NCBI GenBank assembly: GCA_900546615.1
Contig: URDJ01000035.1
Coordinates: forward strand, 1-28,241
Source of the DNA: an uncultured Eubacteriales bacterium
GTDB lineage: Bacteria; Bacillota; Clostridia; Oscillospirales; Oscillospiraceae
Length of the DNA: 28,241 nucleotides
Direction of reading: 5' to 3'
The translations under genes and the position numbers were made by a program. Positions 16,571 through 25,427 of the stretch are shown here, in pieces. The notes under the pieces are model-generated. The model saw only the letters and a program-made list of their open reading frames with translations, made no database searches and had not been told where the DNA came from. The number at the start of each line of letters is the position of its first letter. Position 1 is the stretch's first letter.

Positions 16571-16599
16571 AATATAACTCGACTGTCCAAAGAAATCAA
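16571..16599 (-). promoter_or_regulatory. Promoter of the CstA-family operon
   Basis: On the minus strand TTGATT (16594-16599) and TATATT (16571-16576) are 17 bases apart. This lies about 54 bases before the TTG start of the first gene, in an AT-rich divergent region (16518-16799) that otherwise shows no coding potential. A clear plus-strand promoter was not found; TATACT at 16720-16725 is a possible -10 without a good -35. Confidence 0.5.
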
Positions 16600-16799
16600 T
16601 ACCAAATTAATTTTAATTGTGAACATACTAGGTAGATAGTGATTGATATCAGCACAAAACAAAGCATAGTGTTTTAAAATTTGAAAATAATTTGTGAACG
16701 AAATTTGTCTGCCGTCAAGTATACTATTTACAATGTCTTTGTGTTATTGTATTTTATTAAGGATAATAAGCGGACTAATGACTCAGATGGTGATCTCAT

Positions 16800-17948
16800 A
16801 TGGATAGACCTGTCCACGCGCGGCAACTCAGGCTCTGTGCACCCTGCCTGTTCGGGCTGGAGGGGCCGCTTGGCAACGAACTCAGACACATGGGGATGGA
16901 CTCTGTCGCGCCCGAAAATGGGCGCGTGCTCTTTGAGACGGACGAACACGGACTCGCTAGGGCAAATATCCGCTCCCGCTTTGCCGAGCGCATCCTGCTC
17001 GAGCTGGGCAGTTTCCCCGCGCGCAGTTTTGAGGAGCTGTTCGAGGGCGTGCGTGCCATCCCATTTGAGGACTGGCTGCCGCGTGACGCCGCCTTTCCGG
17101 TGAAGGGATGGGCGCTGGAGTCGCAGCTGCACTCCGTGCCTGACTGCCAGAGCATAATAAAGAAAGCCGCGGCCGTGCGCATGGGTAAGGCCTACGGTAT
17201 GGAGCGCTTGCCTGAGACGGGTGTGCTTTATCAGCTACAGTTTTCGATAATGAAGGACGAGGCGCACATATACCTCGACACGACGGGCACGGGCTTGCAC
17301 AAGCGGGGCTACCGCCCAGCCCAGGTCGCGGCGCCCCTGCGCGAGACGCTTGCCGCCGCTATGGTGGACATCGCGGGCTACCGCGGACGAGGCGAGTTCT
17401 GTGACCCCTTCTGCGGCAGCGGCACGATAGCTATCGAGGCTGCGCTGGCCGCAAAAAACCGGGCACCGGGGATTGGTAGGAGTTTTCCGGCCGAGAAATG
17501 GTCGGTGCTTTCCCGGGAAATATGGGCGCAGGAGCGCGAAGCGGCGCGTGCAAGGGAGTATAACGGCGAATATCGCATCTTCGGCTCGGATATTGACCCC
17601 AGGGCCGTGGAGATATCGAGGGCGAACGCCGAGCGCGCGGGCGTAGCTGACATTGTGGAGTTCTCCGTCGCGGACGCGCGAGAGTTTGACCGGTCAACGG
17701 AGCGCGGGGTCATCGTAACAAACCCGCCCTACGGAGAGCGGCTCATGGAAAAGCGCGAGGCGGAGCGGCTCTACACCGACTTCGGCCGTGCGCTCTCGAG
17801 AGTGAAGGGCTGGGACCTCTACCTGCTCAGTTCACACACGGAGCTTGAGCGATGCCTCGGTACCCTTGCGGGAAAGCGCCGCAGGCTGTATAATGGAATG
17901 ATACGCTGTGAGCTATACATATATAAAGATGGGGGCAGCCGCAGATGA
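16800..17948 (+). CDS. THUMP-domain class I SAM-dependent RNA methyltransferase (YpsC/RlmL-like)
   Basis: This 382-residue protein is predicted to methylate guanine N2 in large-subunit rRNA. The N-terminal part (about 10-165) is a ferredoxin-like plus THUMP RNA-binding region; the C-terminal Rossmann domain has the SAM-binding loop FCDPFCGSGTIAIEAAL (about 200-216), the acidic FGSDIDPRAVEIS segment, and the catalytic NPPYGER motif. This layout and length match the YpsC family rather than the fused RlmKL. The ATG at 16800 has only a weak GATGGTG site. It overlaps the following lipid-kinase gene by four bases. Confidence 0.92.
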   Translation: MDRPVHARQLRLCAPCLFGLEGPLGNELRHMGMDSVAPENGRVLFETDEHGLARANIRSRFAERILLELGSFPARSFEELFEGVRAIPFEDWLPRDAAFPVKGWALESQLHSVPDCQSIIKKAAAVRMGKAYGMERLPETGVLYQLQFSIMKDEAHIYLDTTGTGLHKRGYRPAQVAAPLRETLAAAMVDIAGYRGRGEFCDPFCGSGTIAIEAALAAKNRAPGIGRSFPAEKWSVLSREIWAQEREAARAREYNGEYRIFGSDIDPRAVEISRANAERAGVADIVEFSVADAREFDRSTERGVIVTNPPYGERLMEKREAERLYTDFGRALSRVKGWDLYLLSSHTELERCLGTLAGKRRRLYNGMIRCELYIYKDGGSRR

Positions 17949-18871
17949 AGCACCTGTTCATAGTCAACCCTGTCGCCGGCAAGCAGAAGCCGGAGGACAA
18001 GCTGAGACTGATAAACGAAGCCATAGACCGCCTTCCGGCAGAAAAGCGCGAGGCCGACGAGTTTGAGATATACGTTACCGCATCCCCAATGGATGCCTGC
18101 GGGCACATAAAGGAGTCGGCGAAGGGCGAAAAGGAGCTGCGCGTCTACGCCTGCGGGGGCGACGGCCCGCTCAACGAGTGCGTGAACGGCGCGGCTGGCC
18201 TGCCGAACGTCGCGGTCACCCACTTTCCCTGCGGCACGGGCAACGATTTTATAAAGATGTTCGGTAAGGACAAGGACCGGTTTTTTGACCTTACTGAGCT
18301 TATAAACGGCGAGGTGCGGCCCATAGACGTCATAAAGTGCAACGGGCGCTATAGCGTGAACATCTGCTCCATGGGCCTCGACGCGCGCATCGGCACGGAC
18401 GTACACAAGTACAGCGGGATGCCCGTAATAGGCGGAGCGGCGGGCTATGTCGTGTCTCTGGTCGTGAATTACGTGAAGGGCATCAAGACCGCCATGACGG
18501 CAAAGGCTGAGGGCCTCACCTGCGGGCCGGAGCTGAACCTCGTCTGCGTCTGCAACGGCCGGTTCTACGGCGGAGGCTTCAATCCTACGAACGACGCCCG
18601 GCCGGACGACGGATACATGGATGTGCTCATTGCCTCCGGCGTCTCCCGGCTTACGCTGGTTGGCGTGCTCATGAGCTACGCCACGGCCAAGTACAAGTCC
18701 TGCCCGCAGTACATAACCTTCGTCCGCACGCGGCACCTCGAGATCGACACCGCTGAGGAGGAGGTTATAAACGTGGACGGCGAGGCGGAATACGGAAAGC
18801 ACATCGAGTTCGACCTCATACCGGGCGGAGTGAACTTCATATTCCCCAGAGATATGGCCTTTTTCGACTGA
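17945..18871 (+). CDS. Diacylglycerol kinase-family lipid kinase
   Basis: This 308-residue protein has the DAGK catalytic signature: FIVNPVAGK at the N-terminus, the nucleotide-binding CGGDGPLNECVNG (usually GGDGTLNE; here Pro replaces Thr), and PCGTGNDF, with a C-terminal beta-sandwich ending in INVDGE. It likely phosphorylates diacylglycerol or a related lipid at the membrane face; sphingosine or other lipids are possible. Its ATG overlaps the methyltransferase stop (ATGA). The Thr-to-Pro change in the glycine loop is seen in some family members but is worth noting. Confidence 0.9.
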   Translation: MKHLFIVNPVAGKQKPEDKLRLINEAIDRLPAEKREADEFEIYVTASPMDACGHIKESAKGEKELRVYACGGDGPLNECVNGAAGLPNVAVTHFPCGTGNDFIKMFGKDKDRFFDLTELINGEVRPIDVIKCNGRYSVNICSMGLDARIGTDVHKYSGMPVIGGAAGYVVSLVVNYVKGIKTAMTAKAEGLTCGPELNLVCVCNGRFYGGGFNPTNDARPDDGYMDVLIASGVSRLTLVGVLMSYATAKYKSCPQYITFVRTRHLEIDTAEEEVINVDGEAEYGKHIEFDLIPGGVNFIFPRDMAFFD

Positions 18872-18941
18872 AGCTGCTCCCGACCGCAGCTTCCCAGGAT
18901 GAATGTTAACAGAAAATTCTCAAGTTTTTATATATAGAGCC

Positions 18942-18969
18942 TTGACAATTTTCAGAATTGTGGTATGTT
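18942..18969 (+). promoter_or_regulatory. Sigma-A promoter of groESL
   Basis: A perfect TTGACA (18942-18947) lies 16 bases from TATGTT (18964-18969). The CIRCE operator begins 11 bases downstream, at the expected transcription start. Confidence 0.8.
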
Positions 18970-18979
18970 TATAAGCGGG

Positions 18980-19006
18980 TTAGCACTCGAGGCAATTGAG
19001 TGCTAA
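18980..19006 (+). promoter_or_regulatory. CIRCE operator (HrcA binding site)
   Basis: TTAGCACTC-N9-GAGTGCTAA matches the CIRCE consensus exactly, with the spacer GAGGCAATT. The inverted repeat is extended by six more paired bases on each side (AGCGGG with CCCGCT), giving 15-base arms at 18974-18988 and 18998-19012. HrcA is expected to repress groESL here and release it on heat shock. hrcA itself is not in the window. Confidence 0.95.
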
Positions 19007-19047
19007 CCCGCTAAAGCTGTATTAAATTACACAGGAGGTAATATATA

Positions 19048-19332
19048 ATGAAACTCACGCCTTTGGCCGACAGGGTCGTTCTGAAGCAGAAGGAAGCGGA
19101 GGAGAAGACCAAGAGCGGCATCATCCTTGCCTCGTCCGCGCAGGAGAAGCCGGAGCTTTACGAGGTCATTGAGGTAGGCCCCGGAGGAATGGTAGACGGC
19201 AACGAGGTAGTGATGTCCGTGGCGAAGGGCCAGACGGTGCTGGTGGGCAAGTACAGCGGCACCAAGGTGAAGATCGACGACGAGGAACTCACGATAGTCA
19301 GGCAGGGCGACATCCTTGCCATAGTCGAGTAA
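19048..19332 (+). CDS. groS: Co-chaperonin GroES
   Basis: This 94-residue protein is the lid of the GroEL folding chamber. It has the GroES features: LTPLADRVVLKQKEAEEKTKSGIILASSAQEKP (containing the mobile loop), a GGMVDGNEV turn, VLVGKYSGTKVKIDDEEL, and a final ILAIVE. ATG 19048 follows ACAGGAGG. The first gene under CIRCE control, it is followed by groEL after 20 bases. Confidence 0.98.
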   Translation: MKLTPLADRVVLKQKEAEEKTKSGIILASSAQEKPELYEVIEVGPGGMVDGNEVVMSVAKGQTVLVGKYSGTKVKIDDEELTIVRQGDILAIVE

Positions 19333-19349
19333 TTAGTTTGGAGGAATAG

Positions 19350-20978
<1,629 letters not shown>

Positions 20979-20989
20979 TAAACACCCCA

Positions 20990-21027
20990 AACAGGCCTCC
21001 TCTCAGCAAGAGGAGGCCTGTTTTTTT
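20990..21027 (+). terminator. groESL intrinsic terminator
   Basis: A perfect 14-bp stem (20990-21003 with 21009-21022, loop CAGCA) ends in a run of seven T (21021-21027), right after the groEL stop. Confidence 0.95.
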
Positions 21028-21086
21028 ATGGTTTGCGCTTGCAATTTTTGGCGAAATATGTCACAATCCACCTTGGGGGTGGAAAA

Positions 21087-21485
21087 ATGAAGAAACCGTT
21101 TTATAAGCGCTGGTGGTTCTGGGCAATAGTGGCATTCGTAGTGATAGGCGCCGTCGGCAGCGCAATGGAGAAGGACGATGCGCCGATGCAGAGCACGGCG
21201 CCAACGCAGGAGGCTACTGCCATGCCAGAGCCGATCGCTGAACCGACGCCGGAGCCAACGGTCGAGCCGACACCTGAACCGACGCCGACGGAGACGCCTG
21301 AGCCGGCGCCTGAACCGACTCCCGAGGCCACGGATGCGCCGGGGGATGTGATGGTGTGGATACCCCAGAGCGGCTCCAAGTACCACAGCGACCCGAGCTG
21401 CAGCAACATGCGGGACCCTACGCAGGTCACGCTGGAGCAGGCGGAGGCCTGGGACTACGGGCCGTGCAAGAAGTGCTATGGATAA
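21087..21485 (+). CDS. Membrane-anchored protein with Pro/Glu/Thr linker and Cys-containing C-terminal domain
   Basis: This 132-residue protein has a single N-terminal transmembrane helix (about 9-28, WWFWAIVAFVVIGAVGSA), a low-complexity Pro-Glu-Thr linker (about 35-85, with EPTPEP repeats) and a small C-terminal domain with the pattern SKYHSDPSCSNM...GPCKKCY. That domain, with one Cys followed about 24 residues later by C-x2-C and a nearby His, is known to me from many Firmicutes and phage-linked proteins and may bind a metal. I place the start at ATG 21087 after GGGGGTGG; an 18-residue extension is unlikely. The C-terminal domain should be outside the cell. Confidence 0.78.
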   Translation: MKKPFYKRWWFWAIVAFVVIGAVGSAMEKDDAPMQSTAPTQEATAMPEPIAEPTPEPTVEPTPEPTPTETPEPAPEPTPEATDAPGDVMVWIPQSGSKYHSDPSCSNMRDPTQVTLEQAEAWDYGPCKKCYG

Positions 21486-21654
21486 CGGCACCAGTGAGCA
21501 GACGGTGTATAGTGGGGCTTGAGTGTGGAACGAGACGATATTATTATCCGCCGGAAGGCTGTGTCACCGAGGAGAATCTGACAAGGGAGGATATCGATCG
21601 AAATTTCCCGCCGAAGGAGAAACTGAAGCAGCCTGGACAGCTCGTACAGAGAGC
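21486..21654. other. Intergenic region with no clear gene
   Basis: No ORF here has a good start, ribosome site or recognisable domain. One plus-strand frame (about 21515-21660) reads YYYPPEGCVTEENL and could be a decayed fragment, but it runs straight into the terminator hairpin. I read the stretch as spacer between the chromosome and the tRNA remnant. Confidence 0.4.
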
Positions 21655-21696
21655 AAAAAGAGACCAGAGGGCCTGCGAAACCGACGCAGGCCCTCT
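21655..21696 (-). terminator. Terminator of the displaced tRNA-Pro gene
   Basis: A perfect 12-bp stem (21666-21677 with 21685-21696, loop of seven bases) is followed on the minus strand by GGTCTCTTTTTG. It lies about 50 bases beyond the 3' end of the tRNA-Pro fragment, in the right orientation to have ended transcription of the intact tRNA before the insertion. Confidence 0.65.
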
Positions 21697-21744
21697 GATA
21701 ATATGTTCTGACCGCCTAACGACTAAAGCGCGGGCGACAAACGG

Positions 21745-21789
21745 TGGTCGGAGTGGTGAGACTCGAACTCACGGCCTCCAGCTCCCAAA
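21745..21789 (-). other. 3' half of a tRNA-Pro(UGG) gene, probable attachment site
   Basis: Read on the minus strand: anticodon loop TTTGGGA (anticodon TGG), 3' anticodon stem GCTGG, variable loop AGGCC, T arm GTGAG-TTCGAGT-CTCAC, acceptor strand CACTCCG, discriminator A, encoded CCA (21745-21747). The expected 5' anticodon strand (CCAGC) is replaced by ATAGG and no D arm or 5' acceptor strand follows, so the gene is cut in the anticodon loop. This is the classic crossover point for tyrosine-recombinase elements. The displaced host 3' half stays here; the complete tRNA should be rebuilt at the far (right) end, outside the window. Confidence 0.82.
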
Positions 21790-22145
21790 CCTATGTCTGA
21801 ACCTTCAGGAAGCCCTGTTGCGCCCTCTTTGGTGCTTTCCGGCACTCCTGCAGTTCCTCTTTGAAACTCTTTTGCCCTGTTCGTTTCAGGCACCGCTTTC
21901 GTCTTTTGGGATTTGTGTGGGATTGAATTCTGTATATTAAAAGTGCTTCCGACCGGGATTAGCTCTGGTGGTGGGCATTTTTGTCGCGGCGAGCAGCTCA
22001 GAAACTGCGCCGCATAAACAAAGAAATAAGCCCTAGCGTGACATTACATACCCTCTCGATAAACGAAAAATGTGTTGTGACTGCTAAAACTCGCTCATAA
22101 AATGTGTGAACAAAGAAAAAACTCGCTCGTTTTTTGTGATTTCGA
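21790..22145. other. Non-coding left arm of the element
   Basis: No supported gene. It holds one copy of a repeat shared with 26224-26251 (22004-22032), and two copies of AAAACTCGCTC (22086-22096 and 22118-22128) spaced 32 bases apart, the second inside an A6/T6-flanked potential hairpin. These could be recombinase arm sites or regulator sites for the promoter at 22146. Confidence 0.5.
22004..22032 (+). repeat. Direct repeat, copy 1
   Basis: The first 18 bases, ACTGCGCCGCATAAACAA, are identical to 26224-26241; the next part (GAAATA then GCC) matches with one substitution and one inserted A. The sequence just upstream (CTCAGAA versus CTCAAAT) is also similar. Confidence 0.85.
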
Positions 22146-22182
22146 TTGAATTCTCCATCGGGTATCGCTATAATAATAGCGA
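22146..22182 (+). promoter_or_regulatory. Promoter with palindromic operator-like sequence before the ATPase gene
   Basis: TTGAAT (22146-22151) and a perfect TATAAT (22169-22174) are 17 bases apart. The -10 lies inside the palindrome TCGCTAT-AATA-ATAGCGA (22165-22182), a good candidate repressor operator. The Shine-Dalgarno AAGGAGG follows at once. Confidence 0.7.
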
Positions 22183-22196
22183 AGGAGGCGAGTGAA

Positions 22197-23537
22197 ATGC
22201 TCTACTTGAAACGAAAAATCGATGCTTTCCTGGCCGAATGGAAAGCCAATCCTGACAGAAAGCCGTTAATCGTCAAGGGGCCTCGACAGGTAGGCAAAAC
22301 CGAGTCGATCAAGCGGTTTGGAGATATGAATTACCAGAGCGTGATCACCATCAACTTCGTGGAAGAACCGAAATACAAAATGATTACGGCGGATGGATAT
22401 AAGGCAGATGATATTATTAGGAATATCTCCAGAATGGACCCGTCCAAACGGTTTATTGAAGGCGAAACACTGATATTTTTTGATGAACTGCAAGAGTTCC
22501 CGGAGATTGCCACAGCACTGAAATTCTTCAAAATCGATGGCAGATTCGATGTGATCTGTAGCGGCTCCATGCTGGGCATCAATTATCGGAAAATTGAGAG
22601 CAACAGTGTAGGTTATAAGACTGATTATGAAATGTTCTCTCTGGACTTCGAGGAATTCCTGTGGGCCAAGGGCTATGACGAGAGCTTCGTCGAAGATATG
22701 CTGGAGCATATGCGAAATCTCACGCCCTTCAACGAGGTACAGATGTCGGTATGCAGCTCACTCTTCCTTGACTACTGCATCTTGGGCGGAATGCCCGCTG
22801 TTGTTCGTGAGTTCATTGTAAAAGGTACCTTTGAGGGGTCACTTGAAGTACAGAGACAGCTTATCGCAGACTATAAAGAGGACATTCGCAAATATGCTGA
22901 AGGCATAGATCAGACCAGAATTGTGAATGTATTTAACCATATTCCTGCGCAGCTTGCCAAGGACAATAAAAAGTTCCAAATCTCTAAAGTTGCCTCCGGC
23001 GCTCGTTTCCGCGACTATAGAGGATGCGTTGAATGGCTGGACGATGCGGGAATGGTCAATGTCTGCTACTGCCTGAACTTCCCGGAGTTGCCGCTTCAGG
23101 GCAACTATGACGATACGAAGTATAAAATCTACTTTGCCGACAGCGGCTTGCTTGTGGCTATGCTGGATGAAGAAGCCCAGGAGGATTTGCGGACCAACAA
23201 AAACCTCGGAGTCTATAAGGGAGCGCTTTACGAAAATGTTGTTGGCGAAGCGCTGGTCAAAGCGGGATACAAACTCTATTACTATAAACGGGATGACTCT
23301 TCCCTGGAACAGGACTTCTTCGTCAGAACGGCAAGTGCCCTGATCCCGGTTGAGGTGAAGGCCAAAAAAGGAACTGCCAAGTCCATGAGAACCCTAATCA
23401 GCAGCGAGAAGTATGCTGATATTCATTGCGGTATTAAGTTCACCGGCGGGAACATCGGATATAGTGATGATATCTATACCTTCCCTTATTTCTGCGCGTT
23501 CCTTCTGAAACACTACTTGGCCGGAGCCAATATCTGA
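22197..23537 (+). CDS. AAA_14/DUF4143 family ATPase
   Basis: This 446-residue protein has the two-domain plan of this large prokaryotic family. The N-terminal P-loop ATPase has Walker A GPRQVGKT (28-35) and Walker B TLIFFDELQE (Asp96, Glu97). The C-terminal DUF4143 part contains a restriction-endonuclease-like motif: YENVVGEAL, then EQDFFV and PVEVKAKKGT (D, ExK). ATG 22197 follows AAGGAGG; the longer frame starts inside the -35 box. Such proteins are abundant in gut anaerobes and in mobile DNA; their role is unknown, and some may act as defence or toxin-like ATPases. It has its own promoter and is separated from the recombinases by 167 bases. Confidence 0.88.
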   Translation: MLYLKRKIDAFLAEWKANPDRKPLIVKGPRQVGKTESIKRFGDMNYQSVITINFVEEPKYKMITADGYKADDIIRNISRMDPSKRFIEGETLIFFDELQEFPEIATALKFFKIDGRFDVICSGSMLGINYRKIESNSVGYKTDYEMFSLDFEEFLWAKGYDESFVEDMLEHMRNLTPFNEVQMSVCSSLFLDYCILGGMPAVVREFIVKGTFEGSLEVQRQLIADYKEDIRKYAEGIDQTRIVNVFNHIPAQLAKDNKKFQISKVASGARFRDYRGCVEWLDDAGMVNVCYCLNFPELPLQGNYDDTKYKIYFADSGLLVAMLDEEAQEDLRTNKNLGVYKGALYENVVGEALVKAGYKLYYYKRDDSSLEQDFFVRTASALIPVEVKAKKGTAKSMRTLISSEKYADIHCGIKFTGGNIGYSDDIYTFPYFCAFLLKHYLAGANI

Positions 23538-23548
23538 TGCCGAACCAG

Positions 23549-23590
23549 ATTCTTGTCATTTGATCAGCAACTGACAAGAATGACAAGAAC
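23549..23590. repeat. Three copies of TGACAAGAA before the recombinase genes
   Basis: ATTCTTGTCA (23549-23558, inverted) and TGACAAGAAT (23572-23581) form a perfect 10-bp dyad with a 13-base loop, and a third copy, TGACAAGAAC (23581-23590), follows directly. The cluster sits 115 bases upstream of the first recombinase start. No T run follows, so it is not a standard terminator; arm-type recombinase sites or an operator fit better. Confidence 0.6.
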
Positions 23591-23704
23591 GGCAACATGC
23601 GGCATCGCCTGGAACAGTCATTCTTCTGAAAATATTTCGTTCTTTCCAGTAGCTATTTCCTGCTTTCTGTGATATTGTTCGTTTGCCAAAAAGGAGGCGA
23701 TGAT

Positions 23705-24418
23705 ATGCAGAAAGAAAACAACCTGACGGTTGGGCAATGGTGCAGCCAGTGGTTCAACAGCAACCGCAGCAAGTGGAACGGCAACACCGAGGGAGGGTAT
23801 CGTAATCTAATCTACAGCCACATCCTCCCCGGCATCGGAAGCATCGAACTGACTGACCTGACTGAACAGACGGTCACCGACTTCTACGACGATTTGCGGA
23901 GCCAGGGACTCAGCGCCAGAAGTGTCTGGTGCGTTCATCTGCTCCTGCGGCGATGCCTGGACGAAGCGGCGCGGGATCAGCTCATCCCATTCAACCCGGT
24001 GCGGCTCTGCCCGGAGCCGCAGACAGAGGAATACAAGCCTGCCCCTCTGCGCCTGGGACAAATTCAGCGTTACCTCAACACAGCGGAACAGCTCGGCGTA
24101 CTTCCCATCGTCTATACAGGACTATCAAGCGGTCTGCGGCAATGTGAACTGATCACCTTGTCGTGGGCCGATTTTCATGTCCGCTGCCGGTACATTCTCA
24201 AGAGCCAGCGCCTGCTGACGCTCAATGAAAAGGCGGCACATCTTCTGGAACAAATACCGGAAACCGGCTCGCCCTATGTGTTCCTAAATGCCAAGACCGG
24301 AGCGCCATACCAGCTCCATGAGTTCTACTATCTGCACAAGAAGATATTGAAACAAGCCAAGCTTCCGTGGGTAGCCTTCCGGGATCTGCAGCGGCAGTGC
24401 ATGGAGGTGGGAATATGA
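23705..24418 (+). CDS. Tyrosine recombinase-like protein lacking the catalytic C-terminus
   Basis: This 237-residue protein resembles a phage-type integrase. It has an N-terminal SAM-like core-binding domain (about 8-100, TEGGYRNLIYSHILPGIGSIELTDL) and the start of the catalytic domain with box I arginine in SGLRQCELITLSWAD. The sequence that should be the HxLRHT box reads AFRDLQRQC and the protein stops eleven residues later, so the box II His and Arg, the second His and the nucleophilic Tyr are absent. ATG 23705 follows AAGGAGG. Its stop overlaps the next recombinase start (ATGA). It is either a decayed integrase or a DNA-binding partner; the clean coupling makes the second idea worth testing. 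Confidence 0.82.
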   Translation: MQKENNLTVGQWCSQWFNSNRSKWNGNTEGGYRNLIYSHILPGIGSIELTDLTEQTVTDFYDDLRSQGLSARSVWCVHLLLRRCLDEAARDQLIPFNPVRLCPEPQTEEYKPAPLRLGQIQRYLNTAEQLGVLPIVYTGLSSGLRQCELITLSWADFHVRCRYILKSQRLLTLNEKAAHLLEQIPETGSPYVFLNAKTGAPYQLHEFYYLHKKILKQAKLPWVAFRDLQRQCMEVGI

Positions 24419-25373
24419 CACTTCGGGAATACATTAGTTTCTGGCAGGAAACCTACGACAGGCACCAAAGCAGGCCGACCACCTATGCGGCACACAACTA
24501 TGTGTTCAAAAACCACATTCTCCCCGGTTTGGGTGATATACCGCTCTCTGAATTGACATCAGAAATGGTCGGAGAATTTCTGGAGGAACAGAAGCGCTTC
24601 GGTAATCACAGAAGAAGCGGTTTTGGATTGGGTGAGGAAACCATGCGGCACATCCACCGCCTGCTCCAGCAGTGTCTGGATCAGGCCATCCGGGACGGTC
24701 TCCTGACAGAGAATCCTGCCAAGGCATTCCGCTACCGCAAGTCCACGACGGTAAAAGCGAATATCATGACGCCTCTGGAAATGGAGGACTATCTGGATAC
24801 CGCCGAGCGTCTGGGCTATCTGCCCATGTTCATGCTGGCGCTGACGGCAGGCCTACGCCAAGGCGAGCTAATCGCCCTGAAATGGAGTGACCTGGATATG
24901 AAAAAAGGACGCTGACCATCGCAGAAAAACGTGCCGTGGAACGGCGTGAGCTGGTGGAGTACGGTAGCCAGACGAGGTCAATAAGGCTGACCCCGGAGGT
25001 GGTCAACCTTCTCATCATGGAGCACAGCAAGCACCCCAGCAGCCCGCTCATGTTTATGCACCCGGCCACGCTGAAACCTTACTCGCCTCAGATGGTGCGC
25101 CGGATGCACAATGAGATCATCAAGGAAGCGGGAATCGACCACATTCGGTATGTGGATCTCCGCCATACCTGCGCCATCCTTGCTCTGAAGAATGGCACGG
25201 ATGCCAAAGAGCTGGCGCAGATGCTTGGACACTACCGCCCGACAATCACCAGGCAGAACTATGAACCCTATCTGCCCCACAAGGTACAAAAGGACGAAGA
25301 TATGTTAAATGAGGCCACCCAGAGCGAACTGCAACAGGCGGCAAATATTCTGGATAATCTTCTGAAATTCTGA
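24415..25373 (+). pseudogene. Second tyrosine recombinase, frameshifted
   Basis: Residues 1-166 (24415-24915) carry the core-binding domain and box I TAGLRQGELIALKWSDLD. A stop follows MKKGR. The -1 frame continues from the same A6 run (24901-24906) with KRTLTIAEKRAVERRELVEYG and on to 25373. The C-terminal half has VDLRHT, MLGHYRP and a candidate nucleophile Tyr in TRQNYEPYL. Joined, the protein would be about 319 residues, normal for the family. A seventh A restores the frame, so a one-base deletion is most likely; slippage could give some full-length product. The usual first His of box II is Val here, which may weaken activity. ATG 24415 follows GGAGGTGGG. Confidence 0.85.
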
Positions 25374-25427
25374 TAGCTATTCCGCAAAAGGTGTGGTATA
25401 TGTTTGTGTCACAAGGAGGCGAAGCCC

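Noticed and set aside
21081..21430. Tandem EPTPEP-coding repeats considered as a separate repeat array or CRISPR-like feature
   Set aside because: They encode a Pro/Glu/Thr linker in a good frame and are irregular in length, with no spacer structure.
21523..21711. Small plus-strand frames between the anchored protein and the tRNA fragment
   Set aside because: No ribosome site or recognisable motif, and the frames run into the terminator hairpin; a decayed fragment cannot be excluded.
22146..22196. Longer N-terminus for the AAA_14 ATPase starting at TTG 22146
   Set aside because: That TTG is the -35 box of a strong promoter, and ATG 22197 has an AAGGAGG site.
24901..24907. Canonical IS3-type A AAA AAG programmed frameshift signal in the second recombinase
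   Set aside because: The codon phase is AAA AAA GGA, so the slippery heptamer is in the wrong register; a one-base deletion explains it more simply.
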